Below are positions 6,305 through 12,362 of a stretch of 15,117 bases of DNA, one piece after another. This stretch comes from UMGS1663 sp963621995 (GTDB lineage Bacteria > Bacillota > Clostridia > TANB77 > CAG-508). The position numbers and the translations under genes are program-made. Where the stretch lies: the NCBI GenBank assembly GCA_963621995.1, contig CAVFFZ010000026.1, forward strand, positions 1-15,117, read 5' to 3'. Numbering within the stretch: the stretch's first letter is position 1; every line of letters begins with the position of its first letter. The notes below the pieces were generated by a model. That model was not told the DNA's origin. It saw nothing but the letters and a program-made list of their open reading frames with translations, and searched no databases.

Positions 6305-8092
6305 ATGGAATCCAAAATTACTGTTAGAAAAAATATGGCTCTTACTAATGAAAAAGCTAAAAATATGTGTAGATTAAATTATGAAGATAATAATTTTTTA
6401 TTTACAACAAAAGATGGAAGATGTATTATTATAGATAAATCAAAACAAATCATACATATTGAAGGTAATGATGATAACAATATCCAAGAATATTACAAAT
6501 ACCTGCAAAATGTAATAAATAAAAGAAAAGACAAGATTATTTTAACAACATTGTCACCTGATACACATAGAACTTCAGAAGAAAATTTAGGATTAGCATA
6601 TTTAACTGCTGTTTTAAGAAAAAATGGATACAATGTTGGAATAATTGATGGATGGCTTGGTGGTTTGAGTGATGAAGAAGTATTGAGAAAGATTTTGACA
6701 GATAAAGAGGTATCTGTTGTTGGAGTTTCATGCTATATGTCAAATAATGATAAATCAATAGAATTAGCAAAAAAAATAAGAGAAACTAGACCAAAAATAA
6801 AATTAATGTGTGGTGGTTTTGGACCATCATTTAATCCTCAAAAATTTGTGAAAGATGGAATATTTGATATTGCAATGATTGGAGAAGGAGAAGAATCAAT
6901 TATTGAAGTAACAGACTATTTTACAGGACACTCTGACAAAAAAATAGAAGATATAAAAGGTATAGTTTTTGAAAAAGATGGAGAAATAGAAAGAACAGAG
7001 AAAAGAAACCTAATATCGGATTTAGATGTTATACCATTTCCTGCAAGAGATACTATGAATATGGCAAAAGATAGAAAATCTACTGTGAATATTTTAACAG
7101 CGAGAGGGTGTATGGGAAACTGTTTATTTTGTTCAGTTAATGCGTTTAATAAGCTATCTAATGGAAACAAATGGAGAGGTAGAAGTGTCGATAGTATTGT
7201 GGATGAATTAGAACAACTTCAAAATATGGGGGTTAAATATATTAAAGTTATAGATGACAGTTTTTTAGAACCTGAAAGAGATGAACAATGGGCAAAAGAA
7301 TTTTGTGAAAAAGTAAAAGCAAGAGGAATTGATGTTTCATTAAGAGGTTCTTTAAAAGCAGACCAAGTTGAAGAAGAAAAAATAAAATATTTAAAAGAAG
7401 CAGGATTTCATTCCTTTGCCTGTGGAATTGAAAATGGTTCTAACACAGCATTAAAGAGAATGAATAAAAGTGCTACTTTAGAAGCAAACAAAAAGGCATT
7501 AGACATATTAAAAAAATATGGAATATATGTTCAAGCGGGATATATACTATTCGATGATAATACCACATTCCAAGAATTGCAAGAAAATTATGACTTTCTA
7601 AGGGAGTATGATTGGATTATTACAAAAGGAATTTTTTCAGAAATGTTTGCAGCAGATGGAACTTTGTATACAGAGAAGTTGAAAAAAGAAGATAAGATTG
7701 TCAAAAATGATGTTTATGACAATAATAAATATGAAATTGTTGATCCAAAAGTAAAATTGACTTATAATGCTTTAAAAAGATGGCATAAATCACATATGAA
7801 ATTATATGATATGATTATTGATCCTATTTCATCTCCAAAAGCTATTGACTCAATTGGTGAAAAATCATTTTATGATTTGTATTATCAATTAAAGTTAAAA
7901 GATTTAGATTTCATGAAAGAAGTTTTAGATAGTGTAGAAAAAGGAATCTCGGAAGAAGAACTTAACCAAAAAGTTATAGCTCAAATTGCAAGTAATTCAG
8001 ACTTTTATAGTTCTATAAACAAAAGTGGACAAGCCTTGTGTGAAAAATATAATTTAAATTATGATGGTAAAGAAAATCCATTTATAAGATAA
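6305..8092 (+). CDS. B12-binding-type radical SAM enzyme (class B architecture)
   Basis: The 595-residue protein has three parts. Residues 1-75 are an N-terminal extension I do not recognise, with a DNNFLFTTKDGRCIIIDKS segment that looks beta-rich. Residues 76-205 form a Rossmann-like cobalamin-binding-type domain (LGLAYLTAVLRKNGYNVGIID, VVGVSCYMSNND, LMCGGFGPSFNP, GEGEESI). Residues 258-460 are a radical SAM barrel with RGCMGNCLFC, CX3CX2C ligands C269, C273 and C276. The rest (460-595) is helical. Family members do methylations, ring contractions or other radical steps; whether this one actually binds B12 is inferred from the fold only. AAAGGAG sits at the end of the upstream gene, so translation of the two radical SAM enzymes is probably coupled and they likely act in sequence. 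Confidence 0.85.
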   Translation: MESKITVRKNMALTNEKAKNMCRLNYEDNNFLFTTKDGRCIIIDKSKQIIHIEGNDDNNIQEYYKYLQNVINKRKDKIILTTLSPDTHRTSEENLGLAYLTAVLRKNGYNVGIIDGWLGGLSDEEVLRKILTDKEVSVVGVSCYMSNNDKSIELAKKIRETRPKIKLMCGGFGPSFNPQKFVKDGIFDIAMIGEGEESIIEVTDYFTGHSDKKIEDIKGIVFEKDGEIERTEKRNLISDLDVIPFPARDTMNMAKDRKSTVNILTARGCMGNCLFCSVNAFNKLSNGNKWRGRSVDSIVDELEQLQNMGVKYIKVIDDSFLEPERDEQWAKEFCEKVKARGIDVSLRGSLKADQVEEEKIKYLKEAGFHSFACGIENGSNTALKRMNKSATLEANKKALDILKKYGIYVQAGYILFDDNTTFQELQENYDFLREYDWIITKGIFSEMFAADGTLYTEKLKKEDKIVKNDVYDNNKYEIVDPKVKLTYNALKRWHKSHMKLYDMIIDPISSPKAIDSIGEKSFYDLYYQLKLKDLDFMKEVLDSVEKGISEEELNQKVIAQIASNSDFYSSINKSGQALCEKYNLNYDGKENPFIR

Positions 8093-8123
8093 TAAAAATA
8101 AAAAGTTCTTTGATTTTTGTAGT

Positions 8124-8153
8124 TTGACTTAATAATATAAGTAATATTATATT
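8124..8153 (+). promoter_or_regulatory. Probable internal promoter before the methyltransferase
   Basis: TTGACT (8124-8129) with an 18-base spacer to TATATT (8148-8153). The 87-base gap between the radical SAM gene and the methyltransferase is the only wide gap in the operon, and no terminator is seen in it. The last four genes may therefore be transcribed both by read-through and from here. Confidence 0.5.
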
Positions 8154-8179
8154 ATATAGAAAGAATGGAGGTAATACAT

Positions 8180-8974
8180 ATGTCAATTATGAATGTAACT
8201 AAAAATGTTAAAAATCAATTTTCAAATGATAAAAATTTAGCTATGAGGATTAATTTTTATAAAAAATATACAACTAATAAGTATAAATTTGCGGATTGGT
8301 TATTTGATAAATATGTTTTTAAAGAAAATATGAAAATATTAGAATTGGGATGCGGAAATGGAAACCATTGGGAAGGAAAAATTGATACCCTACCAAATGG
8401 TTGTAGTTTAGTATTATCAGATTTTTCAGAAGGTATGTTAGATTTAGTTAGAGAAAAATTTTCTACAAATAAAAATGTTTCAATAAAACAAATTGATATA
8501 CAAGAAATTCCATTTGAAGATGAAACATTTGATGTTGTAATTGCAAATCATATGTTATTTCATGTACCAGATTTAAATAAGGCATTACTAGAAGTAAAAA
8601 GAGTATTAAAAGTAGATGGAGCATTTTATTCTGCAACGGATGGCAATGGCGGAATGAGACCGTTTTTACACAATGCAATAGCAAGATTTGAACCAACATC
8701 CACAGCGTTTACAGAACAATTACCTTTTAATCTTCAAAATGGTTGTGAAATTTTAAATAAATACTTTAAAAATGTTCAAAGATTTGATTATGAAAATACA
8801 CTTGCAATAACTAACACACAAGATTTAATAGAATGGTTAAAATCAACAAAATCTATTTCAGGTTATTCAGATGAAAGTTTATTAAATTTGTATAATTATT
8901 TTGAAGAGATAAGAATAAGAGATGGTGCTATAAATATTCCAAGAGAAACAGGAGTATTTATAAGTATTAAATAA
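8180..8974 (+). CDS. Class I SAM-dependent methyltransferase
   Basis: The 264-residue protein has the Rossmann methyltransferase motifs in order: motif I ILELGCGNG (53-61) for SAM binding, the post-I strand SLVLSDFSEGML, motif II/III area QIDIQEIPFEDETFDVVIANHMLFHV, and EVKRVLKVDGAFYSAT. It belongs to the broad UbiE/BioC-like methyltransferase group, so the methyl acceptor cannot be predicted. An in-frame ATG lies 15 bases upstream at 8165, but it overlaps the Shine-Dalgarno ATGGAGGT (8165-8172); the ATG at 8180 is correctly spaced and was chosen. The last 60 residues form a helical substrate-side region (DLIEWLKSTKSISGYSDES). It is followed 21 bases later by the CYTH gene, and the context suggests it methylates an intermediate of the same pathway. 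Confidence 0.88.
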   Translation: MSIMNVTKNVKNQFSNDKNLAMRINFYKKYTTNKYKFADWLFDKYVFKENMKILELGCGNGNHWEGKIDTLPNGCSLVLSDFSEGMLDLVREKFSTNKNVSIKQIDIQEIPFEDETFDVVIANHMLFHVPDLNKALLEVKRVLKVDGAFYSATDGNGGMRPFLHNAIARFEPTSTAFTEQLPFNLQNGCEILNKYFKNVQRFDYENTLAITNTQDLIEWLKSTKSISGYSDESLLNLYNYFEEIRIRDGAINIPRETGVFISIK

Positions 8975-8995
8975 AAGTGAAAAGAGGTATTTAAT

Positions 8996-9655
8996 ATGGA
9001 ATTTGAGAATTATGAAAGAGAACTTAAATATTTAATAAAAAAGAATGAAAGATATACTTCAAAACAATTTCTGGAATTTCTTTATAAAAACGGATATAAA
9101 CTAGTTGAAAGTTTTGAAAAAGAAAAACATGAAACTTACTATGATGATAATAATTTTACTATCTTAAACAGGGGAGATGTTATGAGAGGTAGTGATATGG
9201 TTACTGAAAGATTTAAAGGTTTTTTGTATAAGACAAACAAATGTAATCCAGAAAAACCTTATGTGTCTAAACTTGAACTTGGAACAAAGTTAAGAGGGCA
9301 ATATAAAGATGTAAATGAATTTATTAAAGAGCTAAATATAAATGTAAAAGGTGAATTAAGTGTAAAACTATTTGCTAATATGAAAAGGGAAGTAAGTATA
9401 GTAGAGAAAGACGGAGATCGTTTATATGTTTCTTATGATAAAGTAAAATATTTTGAAAAAGATGAATCAAATTCAGTTTATGAAGAAATGCTTGAAATAG
9501 AAGATTGGAAAAATCCAAATACAACAGATGTGGATTATGATTATGATAAACATTTAATAGAAGTTAATAACTTGATATTAAATGCACAGCTACCAATAGA
9601 ACTAACAAAAGACAGTAAATATTTTAGAGGATATACTATTTTGAATAACAGATAG
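8996..9655 (+). CDS. CYTH-domain (triphosphate tunnel) protein
   Basis: The 219-residue protein opens with YERELKYLI, which gives the ExExK signature (E7, E9, K11) of the CYTH/triphosphate-tunnel superfamily. Further strand motifs fit: ETYYDDNNFTIL, VMRG, TERFKG, SKLELGTKL, KREVSIV, VSYDKVKYF and EEMLEIEDW with alternating acids near 160-170. The tunnel therefore appears complete and possibly active. Known members include adenylate cyclase IV, thiamine triphosphatase, inorganic triphosphatases and polyphosphate polymerase, all acting on triphosphate groups with a divalent metal. Its specific substrate is unknown. AAAGAGGT precedes the ATG. It ends eight bases before the first kinase-like gene, whose Shine-Dalgarno overlaps this stop codon. 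A pairing with two kinases suggests that it makes or hydrolyses a phosphorylated product of the cluster. Confidence 0.8.
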   Translation: MEFENYERELKYLIKKNERYTSKQFLEFLYKNGYKLVESFEKEKHETYYDDNNFTILNRGDVMRGSDMVTERFKGFLYKTNKCNPEKPYVSKLELGTKLRGQYKDVNEFIKELNINVKGELSVKLFANMKREVSIVEKDGDRLYVSYDKVKYFEKDESNSVYEEMLEIEDWKNPNTTDVDYDYDKHLIEVNNLILNAQLPIELTKDSKYFRGYTILNNR

Positions 9656-9663
9656 GAGAAAAA

Positions 9664-10287
9664 ATGAAAAATTTTATAGTATTTGAAGGAATATGTTGTA
9701 GTGGAAAAACAACAACATGTAAGTTGTTAAAAGAAAAAATAAATGAATTAGGATATGATGCTATATATAATCATGGTGCAATGACATATACTGATTTAGG
9801 CAAAAAATTTAAAGAGAATTTAGGTAGAAAAGATATGCCAATTACTGTTTCATATTTTTTTACTGATTTAATAATAAATACTAAAAATATTATTAGACCG
9901 TATTTGGAAAAGAATAATACAATTGTATTACAAGATAGATACTTTGATGCAATAACCACATACATCAAGGCTTATGGTGATTATATTAAATCTGATTATA
10001 ACATTTATGATATACCAAAAGCATTTGTAGAAAATGATATATTAATTAAACCATCATTGAGTGTATTTTGTATTCCACCATTTGAAATTATAAAGGAAAG
10101 AATGGCTCAAAGTAAGGAATCACCAGTACATGATTTTTATAGGGATAATCCTGAATTCTTTAAAATTGTTTACAATGAACTTGTAAGTAAAGCTAATGAA
10201 TCAGAAGAAAATGTAATTATTGATACATCTTCAGATTTATCTGTAGAGCAAGGAATAAAGAGAATATTAGAATTTATAAAAAAATAA
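9664..10287 (+). CDS. Thymidylate-kinase-like P-loop kinase
   Basis: The 207-residue protein has Walker A FEGICCSGKTT (G9 to T17), a QDRY motif (90-93) matching the DR(Y/H) base-binding motif of thymidylate and deoxynucleoside kinases, and a KERMAQSKES lid-like region near residue 140. Length matches thymidylate kinase (about 205-215). In true thymidylate kinases the loop reads EGxDGxGKTT; here the acidic residue and Gly are Cys-Cys, so it is divergent and probably not the housekeeping enzyme. It likely phosphorylates a nucleotide or nucleotide-like compound. AGGAG overlaps the stop of the CYTH gene, indicating translational coupling. Another distant relative follows immediately. The substrate is unknown. 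Confidence 0.75.
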   Translation: MKNFIVFEGICCSGKTTTCKLLKEKINELGYDAIYNHGAMTYTDLGKKFKENLGRKDMPITVSYFFTDLIINTKNIIRPYLEKNNTIVLQDRYFDAITTYIKAYGDYIKSDYNIYDIPKAFVENDILIKPSLSVFCIPPFEIIKERMAQSKESPVHDFYRDNPEFFKIVYNELVSKANESEENVIIDTSSDLSVEQGIKRILEFIKK

Positions 10288-10307
10288 AAAAGTAAAGGAT
10301 GGAGAAA

Positions 10308-10916
10308 ATGCCTAAAATTAAATTGCTTAGCGGAATGGATTTTTCGGGAAAAACTACCATTATTAATGGAATTAATAACAAAATACCAAACACTTTTAAG
10401 ATAAAAAAGAAATTTTTAACTCCAATTGATTTAATAGAAAATGTAAGAAAAATGGATACATGGTTATCACCTGAAGAATGGAAGCCATTACTTCAAAAAA
10501 ATATACAAATGGATATAGACAATTATAAAGAAGATGGATTAGTTTTATTAGATTCATTATGGATAATTAAATATTTAGCTGGTAAAATTGAAAAAGGGGA
10601 TAAAGAAGATGAAGAAGAAATATGTATATTAAAAGAATTATTGAAAAAATATCCCCAAATGGATTCTTTTTATATTACAGTTAGTATGGAAGAAAGAATA
10701 AAAAGATTTTATGAAAGATCAAAATTGGGAGAAGAAATTACAGGGTCAGATAAATTGATTATGGATGTAAAAAAATTCGAAGAAAGAGAAAAAATTTATA
10801 AAAAAATAGTATTGGAAACTTTTCCTAATACTAAAATTATTGACACTACTAATATTAGTTTAAAAGAAACAATTGAATTAATAATTAATGATAAAAATTT
10901 TGTAAAGGATATGTAA
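10308..10916 (+). CDS. Second divergent P-loop nucleotide-kinase-like protein
   Basis: The 202-residue protein has Walker A SGMDFSGKTT (G9 to T17) at the same place as its neighbour, keeping the Asp that the neighbour has lost. At the position of the DR(Y/H) motif it has LLDSLWIIKY (D82), so the conserved Arg is replaced. A KRFYERSKLGEE segment near residue 130 resembles a thymidylate-kinase-type lid. An in-frame ATG at 10299 lies inside the Shine-Dalgarno AAAGGATGGAG; the ATG at 10308 is better spaced and was chosen. It is the last gene of the operon and runs directly into the shared terminator. The two kinases differ at key sites, so they probably handle different substrates or successive phosphorylations, or form a heteromer. 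That is inference. Confidence 0.7.
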   Translation: MPKIKLLSGMDFSGKTTIINGINNKIPNTFKIKKKFLTPIDLIENVRKMDTWLSPEEWKPLLQKNIQMDIDNYKEDGLVLLDSLWIIKYLAGKIEKGDKEDEEEICILKELLKKYPQMDSFYITVSMEERIKRFYERSKLGEEITGSDKLIMDVKKFEEREKIYKKIVLETFPNTKIIDTTNISLKETIELIINDKNFVKDM

Positions 10917-10963
10917 AAAAACAGAAGATTTAGAGAAATTATCTCTCAAAATCTTCTGTTTTT
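10915..10963. terminator. Convergent bidirectional terminator
   Basis: AAAAACAGAAGATTT pairs with AATCTTCTGTTTTT, and AGAGA with TCTCT inside. A and T runs flank both sides, so it can stop the plus-strand operon and the minus-strand guanylate-kinase-like gene. The stop codon of the minus-strand gene (10939-10941) lies inside the hairpin. Confidence 0.9.
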
Positions 10964-11709
10964 GGTAATTTATTTTCTAAAAATTCATAATGCTCAGATT
11001 CTGTATAGTTATGCTTAGGAACTTTTAAAGATTTTAGAAATTTTTGGACTCCGCTAATTCCTCCTAATCTTTCAACTTCCTGTAGTTTGGACAATGTTAA
11101 TGTTTGAATTCTCATGTATCTATCAATTTCATATACTGTATCTCCAAGTCTATCTCGCTCTGTAATCAATACTAGATTGTGGTCATCTAAAGTAAGTAAA
11201 TCATCATTTTTATACCTATTGATTCTACCAGAGCCAAATTTGTCACTTTCAATACGATGATCAGTATATTTGTGGTCTTGCTTTAATCTTCTGAATCTTT
11301 CTTTCTCAGATGGAGCAACCAATTCAACACCAGTTACTTCAGCAGTTGGAAAAGTTTTTTCTAATACATCAATCTGTTCTATGGGATATTCAAGTACAGC
11401 TATTTTTCCTTCTGAAAAAGCTTTTTTTATATCAGCTGTTCTAATTGCAGCAAAGCCACCATGTGTTACAGGGGCGATATTAAAATATTCACCAGAATTA
11501 TATTTTTCTTGCATTGTATCTAAATCAACATGCCTTGAACCAAATTCTCCTGGTCTTGATTCTCTACTTCTGTCAAATGGAATATGTACATAATTAGTAG
11601 GGTATAACATACCAAGTAATGCACAGGTTGTTGTTTTACCAACACCACTTGCACCAGATATTACAAGGATTTGATCATTACCTCGTTTTATTACATTAAA
11701 TTTTTTCAT
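10939..11709 (-). CDS. Guanylate-kinase-like P-loop protein
   Basis: The 256-residue protein has Walker A GASGVGKTT (19-27) and a guanylate-kinase-like nucleotide-monophosphate region FDRSRESRPGEFGSRHVD (45-62) that matches the TRxPRxGExxGxxY pattern loosely. The family-like IAPVTHGGFAAIRTADI and GKIAVLEYPIEQIDVL follow, then LVAPSEKERFRRLKQD, a lid-like segment. It keeps R-PGE-G but lacks the canonical Tyr/Ser residues that bind GMP, and has about 70 extra C-terminal residues. It is probably not the housekeeping guanylate kinase. An upstream in-frame ATG (11718) abuts the AGG, so the ATG at 11709, preceded by AGGATGG, was preferred. Its G+C content looks higher than that of the neighbouring operon (22 of 60 bases at 11281-11340 versus 11 of 60 at 10381-10440). 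The substrate is unknown. Confidence 0.75.
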   Translation of the reverse strand: MKKFNVIKRGNDQILVISGASGVGKTTTCALLGMLYPTNYVHIPFDRSRESRPGEFGSRHVDLDTMQEKYNSGEYFNIAPVTHGGFAAIRTADIKKAFSEGKIAVLEYPIEQIDVLEKTFPTAEVTGVELVAPSEKERFRRLKQDHKYTDHRIESDKFGSGRINRYKNDDLLTLDDHNLVLITERDRLGDTVYEIDRYMRIQTLTLSKLQEVERLGGISGVQKFLKSLKVPKHNYTESEHYEFLENKLPKTEDFER

Positions 11710-11741
11710 ACTTACCATCCTAACATAAATATTATAAAATA

Positions 11742-11770
11742 ATTATACTATTATATAAAGAAAATGTCAA
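11742..11770 (-). promoter_or_regulatory. Sigma-A promoter of the guanylate-kinase-like gene
   Basis: On the minus strand a perfect TTGACA (11770-11765), a 17-base spacer and a perfect TATAAT (11747-11742). The start is expected near 11735. Confidence 0.9.
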
Positions 11771-11801
11771 TAAAAGGAAGTCATTATGACAACTTGGCAC
11801 A

Positions 11802-11839
11802 CAAAAAATACCTCACTTACTTTAATAAAATAAGTGAGG
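11802..11839 (-). terminator. Terminator of the pyrophosphatase gene
   Basis: CCTCACTTA (11811-11819) pairs with TAAGTGAGG (11831-11839) around an 11-base loop. On the minus strand the stem is followed by ATTTTTTG, a proper U-tract. Confidence 0.88.
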
Positions 11840-11854
11840 ATTTTAAATGAAAAG

Positions 11855-12193
11855 TTATCTAATAATAATATGTTTGAAAAATCTTTCTTGATATTCTGTA
11901 AGAGCATTAATTTGTTCATCTGTGTAATTAACATTTTCAGGAACAACAATAAGTTTATCATCATCGTCGGTTAAGCGATGCAAGATTGCAATACAAACAC
12001 CTTCAAAAGATTCAACAGGGTCAAAAACTCCAAGTATATAGGCATCTAGTTCTTCACCATCACCACTTACAGTATTAGGAATGTATCCATAGTTGTTAGG
12101 ATATATAAATCCCCATTTTGGATGTTTTGATCCCATTTTTCTATCAACTGTTACTGTTACTTTTTTGCCAATATATTTTTTTAAATTGTCCAT
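11855..12193 (-). CDS. Short family I inorganic pyrophosphatase
   Basis: The 112-residue protein matches the core of soluble family I pyrophosphatase: WGFIYPNNYGYIPNTVSGDG, then EELDAYILG, AILHRLTDDDDKLIVVP and a C-terminal ERFFKHI helix. The enzyme hydrolyses pyrophosphate to two phosphates using bound Mg. Bacterial members are about 165-180 residues; this one lacks the N-terminal strand and the C-terminal helix and has DGEELD where the usual active-site motif is DGDPVD, so one metal-binding Asp is a Glu. Short clostridial relatives probably exist, but I cannot confirm activity. The start was set at 12193 by AGGAGG six bases upstream; an in-frame ATG 75 bases further upstream lies before the promoter -10 and lacks a Shine-Dalgarno. 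It is a monocistronic unit with its own promoter and terminator. Confidence 0.82.
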   Translation of the reverse strand: MDNLKKYIGKKVTVTVDRKMGSKHPKWGFIYPNNYGYIPNTVSGDGEELDAYILGVFDPVESFEGVCIAILHRLTDDDDKLIVVPENVNYTDEQINALTEYQERFFKHIIIR

Positions 12194-12239
12194 TTTAATC
12201 CTCCTAACATTACGATAACTTTTGATTAAATATGTATAA

Positions 12240-12268
12240 ATTATAGCATAAAATATTGACTTCCTCAA
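12240..12268 (-). promoter_or_regulatory. Sigma-A promoter of the pyrophosphatase gene, extended -10
   Basis: On the minus strand TTGAGG (12268-12263), a 17-base spacer ending in TGC and TATAAT (12245-12240). The TGN extension strengthens the -10. Confidence 0.8.
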
Positions 12269-12296
12269 GTTTTAAGAGAAAAATACTTCAAAACAA

Positions 12297-12325
12297 TTGT
12301 AAAATGCAAAAAAAAATGATATTAT
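12297..12325 (+). promoter_or_regulatory. Promoter of helD
   Basis: TTGTAA (12297-12302), a 17-base spacer that is almost entirely A, and TATTAT (12320-12325). The -35 is weak, but spacing and placement 38 bases before the ATG fit. Confidence 0.55.
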
Positions 12326-12362
12326 ATTTTAGTTAAAAAAGTTATATAGGACGGAAAAGAAA

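Noticed and set aside
8165..8182. Upstream ATG for the methyltransferase
   Set aside because: It lies inside the Shine-Dalgarno; the ATG at 8180 is correctly spaced.
9664..10287. Housekeeping thymidylate kinase
   Set aside because: The P-loop acid is lost, a second divergent copy follows, and the operon context is specialised.
11270..11593. A plus-strand open frame opposite the guanylate-kinase-like gene
   Set aside because: The minus strand carries the P-loop protein with promoter and terminator; this frame has neither.
10939..11709. Housekeeping guanylate kinase
   Set aside because: Canonical GMP-contact residues are missing and there is a long C-terminal addition.
12194..12268. A longer N-terminus for the pyrophosphatase
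   Set aside because: It would start before the -10 element and has no Shine-Dalgarno, whereas AGGAGG fits the ATG at 12193.
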